NCBI GenBank assembly: GCA_959027945.1 | Contig: CAUFRO010000006.1 | Location: 4,090-68,089 of the forward strand | Reading direction: 5' to 3' | Origin: an uncultured Collinsella sp. | Lineage (GTDB): Bacteria; Actinomycetota; Coriobacteriia; Coriobacteriales; Coriobacteriaceae | Length of the DNA: 64,000 bases | Part shown: one piece after another, positions 16,897 through 25,560 of the stretch | How positions within the stretch are numbered: the stretch's first letter is position 1 | How the letters are laid out: every line of letters starts with the position of its first letter | Translations under genes and position numbers: made by a program | Notes under the pieces: model-generated | The model's input: the letters and a program-made list of their open reading frames with translations, nothing else | Told to the model about the DNA's origin: nothing | The model's database searches: none

Positions 16897-17000
16897 ACCG
16901 TTTACCGGACAATATCGACCACTCACCCGTATATCCTTGTTGCTCTTCCAAAAATGTCTTACGTTGTCATTAACGAAATGACAACGTTGTCATTTCGCAA
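16897..17000 (+). promoter_or_regulatory. Cassette 3 operator region
   Basis: A palindrome GTTGTCATT-AACG-AAATGACAAC (16963-16985) is followed directly by another GTTGTCATTTCG half-site. The core ACGTTGTCATT resembles the ACGTTGCCATT of cassette 1. ACCGTTTACCG, a copy of the recurring motif, is at 16897-16907. Confidence 0.65.
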
Positions 17001-17098
17001 TGCCTTCCTTAAACAGGAAGGTTTCCGGGCAGTCCTGACCATCCATCGACGACCAGTTCCATCCACATGCATCGCGCATCAAGTAGCAAAGGAGCTTT

Positions 17099-18877
17099 AT
17101 GGACGCCATCGTAAAGATGCTCGAAAAGCATCAGCCGTTCTTTGAGAAGATCTCGAGGAACATCTACCTCCAGGCTATTAAGGACGGATTCCTTGGGTGC
17201 ATGCCCATCGTCCTCACCTCTTCGATCTTTCTGCTGATCGCCACGCTTCCCGGCGTGGTCGGCATCACGCTGCCCCAGCCGCTCATCGACTGGTGCAACA
17301 AGCTGTACAACTTCACCATGGGTGTCATGGGCATCATGGTTGCCGGCACCACTGCCAAGAACTTCACGGCATCCATGAACCGTCGCATGCCCGCCGGCAA
17401 GGTGCTCAACGACGGCTCCACCATGGTTGCCGCCCAGTGCAGCATGCTGCTGCTCGCTGTTACGCAGTTCACCACCAAGTTCGACGGCTCCGAGCTTTCG
17501 GTCTTCGATTGCACCAGCATGGGTACGCGCGGTCTGTTCTCGGCCTATATCGCCGCGTTCATTACCGTGTGGGTTTATAAGTTCTGCGTCTCGCGCGATC
17601 TGACCATTAAGCTGCCCAAGGAGGTTCCGGGCGCCATCGCTCAGAACTTCCGCGACATCATCCCCTTTGGCGGCGCTGTCATCATCTGCGGCATCATCGA
17701 TGTTGTCGTGCGCAACCTCATGGGCGTTCCGTTCTCCGAGCTGCTCATCAAGCTGCTCTCCCCGCTCTTCACTGCGGCAGAAACCTATCCTGGCCTTATC
17801 CTTATCCAGGCAGCCACCGCGTTCTTCTGGTTCATCGGTGTCCATGGTCCTTCGATTGTCCAGCCGGGCATCGACCCCATCCGTCTTGCCAACCAGGCTG
17901 AGAACCTGCAGGTTCTGCTGGCCGGCGGCCACCCCGCCCACTCCCTCACCTTTAACATGTCGCTCGTGGGTGAGTTCGGCGGCACCGGCGCCACGTTCAT
18001 CGTGCCGCTTCTGCTGATTCTCTTTATGAAGTCCAAGCAGCTCAAAGCCGTCGGTAAGGCCTCGATCGTTCCTGTTGCCTTCGCCGTCAACGAACCGCTG
18101 CTCTTTGGCGCGCCGATGATCCTTAACCCCTACATGCTCATCCCCTTTGTTGCCGCCGGCTGCGTCAACGTAAGTGTTGCCAAGTTCTTTATCGACAACG
18201 TGGGCATGAACGGCTTCTCCTTCGTGGTGCCTTGGGCTACCCCTGCCCCCATCGGCATCTTCATCACCACGAACTTCCAGCTTATCGCCCTGGTATTTGT
18301 CGCGATCATCATCTTGCTGGACGCCATCATCTACCTGCCATTCTTAAAGGCATACGATAAGCTGCTCTGCGACCAGGAGGCCGAGCGCGCCGCCGAGCTG
18401 GGTCTCGAGTCCGATGGTGCTGCCACCATCGCCGCCAGCACCTCTGCGCCCGCTGCCGAGCAGACCACCGCTTCCGTCGAGCCGACCGCCGCTGCCGCCG
18501 ACAGCAAGCCTGTCGCCGATCAGCCCGAGCCCGCCTCCGACGCATCCGCTAAGAAGGACGTCGACGGTCTGAAGGTCCTCGTCCTGTGCGCCGGCGCCGG
18601 CACCTCTGCCATGCTCGCCAACGCCATCAAGGAAGGTGCCGCACAGACCGGAGAGAACATCGCTTCCTCCGCAGGCGCCTATGGTCAGCACACTGCCATC
18701 ATGGATCAGTACGACGTCATCGTGCTCGCCCCGCAGGTTCGTAGCTACTACAACGACATGAAGGCCGACACCGATCGTCTGGGCATTAAGCTGCTCGCTC
18801 CCCGCGGTAAGGAATATATCGACCTTACTCGCGACCCCGCTGGCGCCATCAAGTGGCTCCGCGAGAACCTCGACTAG
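17099..18877 (+). CDS. PTS lactose-family EIICB permease (cassette 3)
   Basis: 592 residues. EIIC spans about 1-425, with FIGVHGPSIVQP (245-256) and FAVNEPLLF (328-336). A long Ala/Pro/Glu linker spans about 430-488. The EIIB domain has its Cys at 497 in VLVLCAGAGTS. AAAGGAG precedes the ATG. The gene is followed by a weak hairpin (GGTGCCCG/CGGGCACC, 18892-18918) and then its GH1 partner. Confidence 0.9.
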   Translation: MDAIVKMLEKHQPFFEKISRNIYLQAIKDGFLGCMPIVLTSSIFLLIATLPGVVGITLPQPLIDWCNKLYNFTMGVMGIMVAGTTAKNFTASMNRRMPAGKVLNDGSTMVAAQCSMLLLAVTQFTTKFDGSELSVFDCTSMGTRGLFSAYIAAFITVWVYKFCVSRDLTIKLPKEVPGAIAQNFRDIIPFGGAVIICGIIDVVVRNLMGVPFSELLIKLLSPLFTAAETYPGLILIQAATAFFWFIGVHGPSIVQPGIDPIRLANQAENLQVLLAGGHPAHSLTFNMSLVGEFGGTGATFIVPLLLILFMKSKQLKAVGKASIVPVAFAVNEPLLFGAPMILNPYMLIPFVAAGCVNVSVAKFFIDNVGMNGFSFVVPWATPAPIGIFITTNFQLIALVFVAIIILLDAIIYLPFLKAYDKLLCDQEAERAAELGLESDGAATIAASTSAPAAEQTTASVEPTAAAADSKPVADQPEPASDASAKKDVDGLKVLVLCAGAGTSAMLANAIKEGAAQTGENIASSAGAYGQHTAIMDQYDVIVLAPQVRSYYNDMKADTDRLGIKLLAPRGKEYIDLTRDPAGAIKWLRENLD

Positions 18878-18952
18878 TTCCTCCCTCTGTTGGTGCCCGG
18901 ATCCCCAGTTCGGGCACCTCTCCCTATTCGTATCCCACAGAAAGGATGACTC

Positions 18953-20374
18953 ATGACCAACCCCATGCAGTTCCCCGACGGCTTTGTGTTTGGCGGCGCC
19001 ACCGCCGCTTACCAGGTTGAGGGCGAGACCCGCACGCACGGCAAGGGCAAAGTGCCCTGGGACGATTTCCTGGCAGCCCAGGGTCGCTTCTCCCCCGATC
19101 CCGCAAGCGACTTCTACAACAAGTACCCGGTCGATATCGACCTGTGCCAGCGCTTCGGCATCAACGGTATCCGTGTCTCCATCGCTTGGAGCCGTATCTT
19201 CCCCAGTGGCACCGGCGAGATTAACCCCGAGGGCGTCGCTTTCTATCACGAGCTCTTTGCCACCTGCAACAAAGCTGGCGTTATCCCCTATGTCACGCTC
19301 GATCACTTCGATACGCCCGAGGCCTTTTACCAGAACGGCGGCGAGGGCTTCCTGACGCGCACGACGATCGACGCCTTTGTCGAGTACGCCAAGTTCTGCT
19401 TTGCCGAGTTCACCGAGGTCAAGCACTGGTTTACCTTTAACGAGATTCCCGCGACCGCCGAGGGCAGCTTTATCGTCGGCAACTGGCCGCACGGCGAGAA
19501 GTACCGCCTGGACAAGGCCTTCCAGCTCATGCACAACATGATGGTGGCCCACGCCAAGGCTGTCGTCGCCTTCCATGAGGGCGGCTTTGAGGGCGAGATC
19601 GGCATTGTCCAGAACCTGGAGCCCAAGTATCCCCTCGATCCCAACAACGCCGCCGACTGCGAGGCAGCTCGCATGGCCGACGTCATCAACAACCGCTGGG
19701 TACTCGACGCCACCTTCCGCGGCCACTATGCAGCCGACACCATGGAGGCTGCGACCAAGCTGGCCCATATCGCCGGCGGCGAGCTCGACGTCCGCGACGA
19801 GGACATCGCCGCGCTGACCGCCGCGCTCCCCTACAACGATTGCTTGGGCGTCAACACCTACAAGTGCCAGTTCCTGCGTGCTGCCGAGGGCGAAAACGAC
19901 ATCAACCACAATGGCACCGGCGACAAGGGCTCCTCGCGCTGGTTCCTCAAGGGCGTGGGCGAGTCATGCGTGCGCGAAGGCGTACCCACCACCGATTGGG
20001 ACTGGATTATCTATCCCGAGGGCCTCTACGACCTGCTGCTGCGCATTAAGAACGATTACCCCAACTACAAGAAGATCTACATCACCGAGAACGGTATGGG
20101 CTATAAGGACGACTTCGAGGACGGCTTTATCGACGATGCCCCTCGTATCGACTACATGCGTCAGCATCTCGCGTGGATCCTCAAGGCGATTGACGGCGGC
20201 GTGAACGTCGACGGCTACTTTGTGTGGTCGCTGCAGGACCAGTTCTCCTGGACCAACGGCTATAACAAGCGCTATGGCCTGTTCTACATCGACTTTGAGA
20301 CCCAGAAGCGCTATCCCAAGGCGAGCGCGTACTGGTACAAGAACGTCTCAGAGACCGGCCTGCTCATGGCCTAA
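18953..20374 (+). CDS. 6-phospho-beta-galactosidase (GH1), cassette 3
   Basis: 473 residues. The acid/base is Glu164 (WFTFNEIP) and the nucleophile is Glu379 (YITENGMG). The pocket residues Ser432, Trp433, Lys439 and Tyr441 in FSWTNGYNKRYG are the same as in cassette 1. It is much more like the cassette 1 enzyme than the cassette 2 enzyme, including the shared stretch QVEGETRTHGKGKV near the N-terminus, so these two probably come from a recent duplication. AAAGGATG precedes the ATG. Confidence 0.88.
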   Translation: MTNPMQFPDGFVFGGATAAYQVEGETRTHGKGKVPWDDFLAAQGRFSPDPASDFYNKYPVDIDLCQRFGINGIRVSIAWSRIFPSGTGEINPEGVAFYHELFATCNKAGVIPYVTLDHFDTPEAFYQNGGEGFLTRTTIDAFVEYAKFCFAEFTEVKHWFTFNEIPATAEGSFIVGNWPHGEKYRLDKAFQLMHNMMVAHAKAVVAFHEGGFEGEIGIVQNLEPKYPLDPNNAADCEAARMADVINNRWVLDATFRGHYAADTMEAATKLAHIAGGELDVRDEDIAALTAALPYNDCLGVNTYKCQFLRAAEGENDINHNGTGDKGSSRWFLKGVGESCVREGVPTTDWDWIIYPEGLYDLLLRIKNDYPNYKKIYITENGMGYKDDFEDGFIDDAPRIDYMRQHLAWILKAIDGGVNVDGYFVWSLQDQFSWTNGYNKRYGLFYIDFETQKRYPKASAYWYKNVSETGLLMA

Positions 20375-20397
20375 CTTTTGCCGCATACCCCCTGTCG

Positions 20398-20440
20398 GCC
20401 GCATGCGAATCCCTCCACGGGTTCGCATGCGGCCTTTTTG
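20398..20440 (+). terminator. Terminator of cassette 3
   Basis: GCCGCATGCGAA pairs with TTCGCATGCGGC around a 12-nt loop, followed by CTTTTTG. Confidence 0.9.
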
Positions 20441-20463
20441 TTTTGCCCGGGCCTGAGCGGGCC

Positions 20464-20607
20464 GTTTGTCTCAATCTGTAACATCTAGCAGGGATTTTCG
20501 GCCCTAGCTGTTATAGATTTAGACGAACGAGCAACCAGGGCTAAAAGATCTCAATCTGTAACACGTAGCCCACTTTTAACCGTCTAACTGTTACAGATCG
20601 AGACAAT
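20464..20607. repeat. Dispersed hairpin repeat D, cluster 3 (two copies)
   Basis: Units at 20464-20528 and 20548-20607 with the same arms as clusters 1 and 2 (TCTCAATCTGTAACA, CTGTTACAGATCGAGAC). They lie between the end of cassette 3 and the Fic gene, the only one of the four clusters not between converging genes. Confidence 0.85.
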
Positions 20608-20658
20608 AAGATAGTCAAATCCGAACTTTCCAAGCAGTTATAAAGCATGGTTTCTAGT

Positions 20659-20733
20659 TTTCGGTATCACGAACATACTTTCGGTATCATTTAATGATAT
20701 TATGATATCGAAAGTATGTTCGTGATACCGAAA
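20659..20733 (+). promoter_or_regulatory. Long inverted repeat in the fic leader
   Basis: Two 32-base arms (20659-20690 and 20702-20733) are inverted copies with one mismatch, around an 11-base AT-rich centre. Each arm itself contains TTTCGGTATCA twice (one copy altered on the right side), so there are four half-sites. The right arm ends in the AAA of the ribosome site AAAGGAG, 8 bases before the fic ATG. It could be a multi-dimer operator or an mRNA hairpin that affects translation. Confidence 0.8.
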
Positions 20734-20741
20734 GGAGCCGC

Positions 20742-21974
20742 ATGCGCCAGTTCGATTACACCACAGTCCCAGCGGAACTCGAAGCAACTCCAATCACCAA
20801 CCTCCTCCTCTCGATACGCGAGCATAAAGGCCGTCAGCTTGCTCTGAGTCAAGTCAAACCCGAGCTTCTATCGTCCCTAATGGAGGAGGCTAAGATCCAA
20901 AGCACCCGGTCCTCCAACGGACTTGAAGGAATTGTTACCACCCAAAAAAGACTCAAAGCGATCATGGCGTATTCCGCCAAGCCAAGCTCCCGCGCAGAGG
21001 AAGAAATTGCTGGATACCGAGATGTGCTGTCGCTTATTCACGAGCAACACGATTCCATTCCCGTAACGCCATCGGTCATTCTGCAGTTGCATCGTGACCT
21101 CATGGCGCACACGGCAATCTCGTATGGAGGCCATTGGAAAGATAGCGATAACGAAATCGTCTCCATTGACGATCAAGGAAATCGATTTGTGCGCTTTAGG
21201 CCCCCTTCGGCCCTAGCAACCCCGGGACTTATTAAAGAAGCCTGCCAGTCCCTCAACGATGCTTTATCTCGCCAAGTTTGCGATCCCCTCCTTATATCGC
21301 TCCGCTTTATCTTCGATTTTGTTAGCATTCATCCCTTCAACGATGGCAATGGCAGGATGAGCCGGCTCCTTACAACGCTGCTGCTCGAAAAGACTGGATA
21401 CGACGTTGCGCGTTACATCAGCATCGAACGACTTATTGAAGACAACAAAGCGCTTTACTACAACGCTCTCGCTGCAAGCTCCACTGGATGGAATGAAAAT
21501 CAAAACACCGAAGTACCCTTTATCCGTTTCATGCTCGGAACAACCCTGGCCGCCTACCGACAGCTCGAGCAGCGTACCTTAATTGAATCAAGCACTCGTC
21601 CCATGTCGAAGCAAGCGCGCATCGCCGTTCTATTTCAACAGAGACCCGGCGTCATTAAGAAATCCGACATCCGATCCAACTGCCCCGATATCAGCGAGGT
21701 CACCGTTAAACGAACCCTCGGTCAGCTTGTTAGTTGCAGCGCAATCGAAAAAACAGGAGCGGGTCGTTCGACAGGCTACATACTCAAAGACGTCCATGCT
21801 CTAGAACTATTCTTGCAATCCACAATACCCGATAGCGAGGCCGCAATAACAAAAGAGGCTCCAAAGGATAAGCTCCTTGAACGTATAAACCACGCCGAGG
21901 ATGAAAGCAAAGAGGGGCTCTATGAAGACTATGATTCATTCTCAAGGGACATAAAGACGAAATACGGAGTCTAG
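20742..21974 (+). CDS. Fic-family protein (AMP-transferase type) with C-terminal winged helix
   Basis: 410 residues. The Fic core motif HPFNDGNGRMSR lies near residue 197. An inhibitory-helix motif, SNGLEG (S-x-x-x-E-G), lies near residue 63, which fits a class II, self-inhibited Fic protein. The N-terminal part matches the usual Fic_N region, and about residues 290-350 look like a winged-helix DNA-binding domain (SEVTVKRTLGQLV). Such proteins transfer AMP or another nucleotide to target proteins. The gene is clearly lower in G+C than its neighbours, suggesting transfer. No partner toxin or antitoxin gene is adjacent. Confidence 0.85.
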   Translation: MRQFDYTTVPAELEATPITNLLLSIREHKGRQLALSQVKPELLSSLMEEAKIQSTRSSNGLEGIVTTQKRLKAIMAYSAKPSSRAEEEIAGYRDVLSLIHEQHDSIPVTPSVILQLHRDLMAHTAISYGGHWKDSDNEIVSIDDQGNRFVRFRPPSALATPGLIKEACQSLNDALSRQVCDPLLISLRFIFDFVSIHPFNDGNGRMSRLLTTLLLEKTGYDVARYISIERLIEDNKALYYNALAASSTGWNENQNTEVPFIRFMLGTTLAAYRQLEQRTLIESSTRPMSKQARIAVLFQQRPGVIKKSDIRSNCPDISEVTVKRTLGQLVSCSAIEKTGAGRSTGYILKDVHALELFLQSTIPDSEAAITKEAPKDKLLERINHAEDESKEGLYEDYDSFSRDIKTKYGV

Positions 21975-22017
21975 TCATATCTCAGAATAGCCTCATCCTT
22001 GTTGCTCAAAGTTATTT

Positions 22018-22354
22018 GCGCGTCATTGTAAAGCGGTACCCCCGCGCCGGCAGGGGGGGGGCAGATGTATCGCCTGCCGATCCTGCTGGAGTCGGCAATC
22101 AGATAGCGCGTATCGACCTTGCTAAAGGCGAGCTGCTGGATGCGGCCCTCGTCCATGTTGGACGTGGACACGTCGCCGTCCAGAATACCGTTGGCGCCGA
22201 TAAACGCCGCATCGATGCCCAGCGCGCGCAGGGTATCCTCGGCCGTGGGCCCCACAAAGGCGGCGGTGCGGCGGCGGTACATGCCGCCCACCAGGCACAG
22301 CTCGCAATCCTCGCGCGCCTCGAGCAGGCTAAAGGCCGAAAGCGAATTGGTCAC
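22018..22354 (-). pseudogene. Truncated copy of the DeoR/LacR-like regulator
   Basis: The frame at about 22075-22354 encodes the effector-domain piece NSLSAFSLLEAREDCELCLV through DSSRIGRR, nearly the same as the gene at 26523-27287. It lacks the whole helix-turn-helix half and the last about 35 residues. The 3' flank (22018-22074) matches the flank of the intact gene (26459-26514). About 125 bases present in the intact copy between GCCTGC (26509) and GCTTGC (26637) are missing, consistent with deletion between short direct repeats. Confidence 0.8.
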
Positions 22355-22444
22355 ATAGATGAAAGTCAGCTTGTCGGTGACTCGGAGAGCGCCAATGCGA
22401 TCTCACGACGGTTGCGCTCATTGTCTCAATTAGATACTCAACGA

Positions 22445-22481
22445 AATACGGCCCCGCAGCTCAATAAGCTGCAGGGCCGTA
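22445..22481 (-). terminator. Terminator of the fourth permease gene
   Basis: On the minus strand GTACGGCCCTGCAGCT pairs with AGCTGCGGGGCCGTA, followed by TTTCG. Confidence 0.75.
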
Positions 22482-22516
22482 CTATACACCGACGAATCAA
22501 CGACGGAGTGCATCCA

Positions 22517-24211
22517 CTATTTGGCCAGCTCCTGAACGATCCAGTCAATTGCACCTTCGGGATCGTTGGTAAGGTCGATATACTCCTTGCCCCTTGTGGT
22601 GAGCAGTTTAATTCCAAGGCGATCGGTATCGGCCTTCATAGCGTCATAGTACATGCGTGCCTGGGGTGCCAGAACAATCACGTTGTACTGATCCATCGTC
22701 TCATAGTGGCTTCCGTACGCACCGGACTGAGAAACCAGATCGATACCCTTAGCAGCGGCACCTTCGCGAAGAGCATTTGCCAAGAGAGTCGAAGTGCCGG
22801 CACCCTGGCAAAGCACAAGCACGCGGATCTGCTCCGCCTTGTCCTTTACCGCCTCGAGAGCTTTTGCGACATTTTCCTGTGCGGCAATAGCATCTGCATC
22901 CGAGGTTCCTGCAGTCTCCTTTGCAGACTCTTCCAAACAAAGCTGATGGTCATACGCCTTGCAGAACGGATAGTAAATCACAAAGTCAACGACCAACAGC
23001 ACTGCCATCAATACGAGAGAACGCAGATCGAGACCCGTGGTGAGGAATGCACCGATTGGGCCGGGAAGCGCCCACGGCATGGTATACATGGGGGCGTTCA
23101 TTCCAATGACGTCAATGAAAAATTTACCGATAATGGCGTTGACCATAGGAGCCACTAGGAAGGGCAGGAACATATAGGGATTGAGAACAATCGGCATACC
23201 GAAGATAACGGGCTCGTTAACTCCAAAAATCACCGGGATAATCGATGCCTTGCCCATGGCTTTAAGCTGCTTGGAGCGCATAAACATGATCAGGATAATA
23301 GGAACGATGAACGTGCAGCCAGAACCGCCCAGACCGCCGATGAAGCTTGTAAAGTCCTGCGTGAGAGCAATTGACGGGTGTCCACCTGCTTGGAAAACCT
23401 CAAGATTGGTAACGGTATTGCCGTAGAGCGCAGCATTGATCGGACTCATGACAACCGAAGCACCGTGGATACCCATAAATTGGAAAAGCGCGACCGCGCC
23501 TTCGATAAGCGCCATGCCAGGATAGGTGTCAACCGCGGAGAACAGCGGCGAGATGAGAGCGGATACCAAATTGGCGAACGGCACAGCAAGCAGCTTGCGG
23601 CTCGCAAGATCGATAAAAGCGCACGCAAGGATCGAAAACCCAAATGCAAAGATATCGCGAAAACTCTGCGCAATAGAGCCAGGGACCTCTTTGGGGAGCT
23701 TGATCGTCACATTATGGCTAATGCACACCTTATAGATATTAACGGTCAAGAATGCGGCTACGAACGCAGCGAGAAAACCCTTGGTTCCCATATAGCCGGT
23801 TTCAAAAACAGATGTATCTGCTCCGCCAATCGAGACAACATCGTTCGTCACCGATAGCAAGAGCATGCCGCACATGGCACAAACCATGCACGAGGTGGGG
23901 TTGAGAGATTTACCCGAAGGCATGCGACGGTTCATCGACATGGCAAGTGAGCTCGCCGTGGTGCCGGCCACCATAATGCCAAGAAGTCCCATGGTATATG
24001 CATAGATTTTATTGAAGAAATCCAGCACCTCAGACGGAAGCGTGATGCCTACATAGGCAGGGAGCGTCGAAAGAAGAAGGAACAGGCTCGAGAACAGCAC
24101 AATTGGCATATTCGAGAGAAAGCCATCCTTAATCGCCACCAGATAAATGTTCCTCGAGATTTTGTCGAAGAGGGGCTGGTGTTTTTCAAGGAATTTGACG
24201 ATAGCGTCCAT
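22517..24211 (-). CDS. PTS lactose/cellobiose-family EIICB permease (fourth)
   Basis: 564 residues from the ATG at 24211 (AAAGGA upstream; the longer frame to 24241 has none). EIIC spans about 1-425, with FMGIHGASVVMSP and FGVNEPVIFG in place of the NEPLLF found in cassettes 1-3. The EIIB Cys is Cys468 in VLVLCQGAGTS. The changed loops suggest a different sugar. There is no GH1 partner; instead a TIM-barrel-like protein is divergent from it, followed by a GntR regulator. It needs a separate EIIA. Confidence 0.88.
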   Translation of the reverse strand: MDAIVKFLEKHQPLFDKISRNIYLVAIKDGFLSNMPIVLFSSLFLLLSTLPAYVGITLPSEVLDFFNKIYAYTMGLLGIMVAGTTASSLAMSMNRRMPSGKSLNPTSCMVCAMCGMLLLSVTNDVVSIGGADTSVFETGYMGTKGFLAAFVAAFLTVNIYKVCISHNVTIKLPKEVPGSIAQSFRDIFAFGFSILACAFIDLASRKLLAVPFANLVSALISPLFSAVDTYPGMALIEGAVALFQFMGIHGASVVMSPINAALYGNTVTNLEVFQAGGHPSIALTQDFTSFIGGLGGSGCTFIVPIILIMFMRSKQLKAMGKASIIPVIFGVNEPVIFGMPIVLNPYMFLPFLVAPMVNAIIGKFFIDVIGMNAPMYTMPWALPGPIGAFLTTGLDLRSLVLMAVLLVVDFVIYYPFCKAYDHQLCLEESAKETAGTSDADAIAAQENVAKALEAVKDKAEQIRVLVLCQGAGTSTLLANALREGAAAKGIDLVSQSGAYGSHYETMDQYNVIVLAPQARMYYDAMKADTDRLGIKLLTTRGKEYIDLTNDPEGAIDWIVQELAK

Positions 24212-24319
24212 AACACATCCTTTCATGATTCCCGGGCACACAACGATTTATCCGGACTCAACCGTCGTCGTCCCCGTTTGTATCCACTTATGTAAGTGAA
24301 TACGTTCTTGTGCGAAATG

Positions 24320-24522
24320 TAATATCATTTGCGCGATTTGTCATAACCAATTCTTTTTCCGCTTTGTCGATATGTCAAGAATTCAAATACTTATTCGGTG
24401 AACGGTAGTTGATTAATATAATGTTTTCCCAGCTAAAGGCTATTTTTTCCGAGCAGTACAATAAGTTTGCAACCGTTCACCGATTGGATATAACATATTG
24501 AATATATTGTTGTAACAATATT
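24320..24522. promoter_or_regulatory. Divergent control region of the fourth PTS locus
   Basis: Two inverted copies of the recurring motif are present: CGGTGAACGGT at 24396-24406 and ACCGTTCACCG at 24472-24482. A perfect palindrome ATATTGTT-GT-AACAATAT lies at 24504-24521, in the style of GntR/HutC-type operators. A looser palindrome (CGAAATG...CATTTGCG) is near 24317-24337. The region is AT-rich. Confidence 0.55.
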
Positions 24523-24567
24523 AGAGACAATGTCACAAGCCTGTCGTTCTAGTCAAAGGAAGTAACA

Positions 24568-25488
24568 ATGCCCAAACGATTACTGAACATGTCCGCATCC
24601 GATTTTGCCGCCACGTCACCCATGGATCTAAAACAGGCAATTCTGGCTTCCGAGGGACGTACCATCATGGCGGAAAACGTACCCTCTTCCCAATTTCTCG
24701 GCGGCGTTACTAATGCAGAAATCGAACGTGCCGCAGGTGCCGACCTGCTTCTGTTTAACGCGCTCGATGTGTTCGATCCAGTTATTGCCGGTATTCCAGA
24801 TGATCTCAATGAAAACCCGGTCACTTGGGTGAAGCGAGCATGCGGAAGGCCCATTGGCGTCAATCTGGAGCCAGTTGATAACGAGGCAGAGATGTCTGAA
24901 TCCCGAACGGAAATCCCCATGGGTCGTCGCGTCTCTCCCAAGACCTTAGAAAAGGCTAACGAACTCGGATTTGATTTTATCTGCCTGACGGGCAACCCTG
25001 GAACCGGCGTCTCCAACGATGCAATCGCCCATTCGATTAAACTCTCCAAAGAGCATTTCAATGGCCTGGTCATAGCCGGAAAAATGCATGGAGCGGGCGT
25101 TGCGGAACCTGTCATGACGCTCGAAATTGCGCGCAAGTTTGTTGACCTCGGCGTCGATATCCTTCTCGTGCCAGCCCCCTACACCGTCCCTTGCTTCCAA
25201 GAAGCAGACCTGCGCGCCATCGTAGACTTTGTACGATCCCACAACGTAGGCAAGTCAATTGAAGAGAAGGTTCTCGTCATGGCGGCGAACGGGACGAGTC
25301 AAGACTCCTGCGACAGCGAGACCATTAAGAAAATAGGCCTTGCAGCAAAAGCAGCCGGTGCTGACCTTCAACATATCGGGGACTCCATGAACGGTATTTG
25401 CCTGCCCCAGAATATCTTCACGCTCGGACAAGCCCTTCGTGGATACAGGCATCAGATCGTCATGCTGAGCCGCTCTGTGATACGTTAA
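24568..25488 (+). CDS. PTS-associated TIM-barrel-like protein of unknown activity
   Basis: 306 residues. Alternating beta-strand signatures (LLLFNALDVF, RPIGVNLEPVD, FDFICLTGNPGTGVSN, GLVIAGKMHGAG, DILLVPAPYTVP, ADLQHIGDSMNG) fit a TIM barrel. I recall similar proteins encoded beside cellobiose-type PTS genes, sometimes labelled phosphonomutase- or DUF7916-like; I cannot check this. Lys172 in AGKMHG sits where some class I aldolases carry their Schiff-base Lys, so a sugar-phosphate aldolase is possible but speculative. It is divergent from the fourth permease, with AAAGGAAG upstream of its ATG. Confidence 0.6.
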   Translation: MPKRLLNMSASDFAATSPMDLKQAILASEGRTIMAENVPSSQFLGGVTNAEIERAAGADLLLFNALDVFDPVIAGIPDDLNENPVTWVKRACGRPIGVNLEPVDNEAEMSESRTEIPMGRRVSPKTLEKANELGFDFICLTGNPGTGVSNDAIAHSIKLSKEHFNGLVIAGKMHGAGVAEPVMTLEIARKFVDLGVDILLVPAPYTVPCFQEADLRAIVDFVRSHNVGKSIEEKVLVMAANGTSQDSCDSETIKKIGLAAKAAGADLQHIGDSMNGICLPQNIFTLGQALRGYRHQIVMLSRSVIR

Positions 25489-25560
25489 GGTTACCTTGCC
25501 CACGTTACATCCCGACTGAGGCAACCATCAGGTATAACCAACATGCAAACTGAGGCTCTA

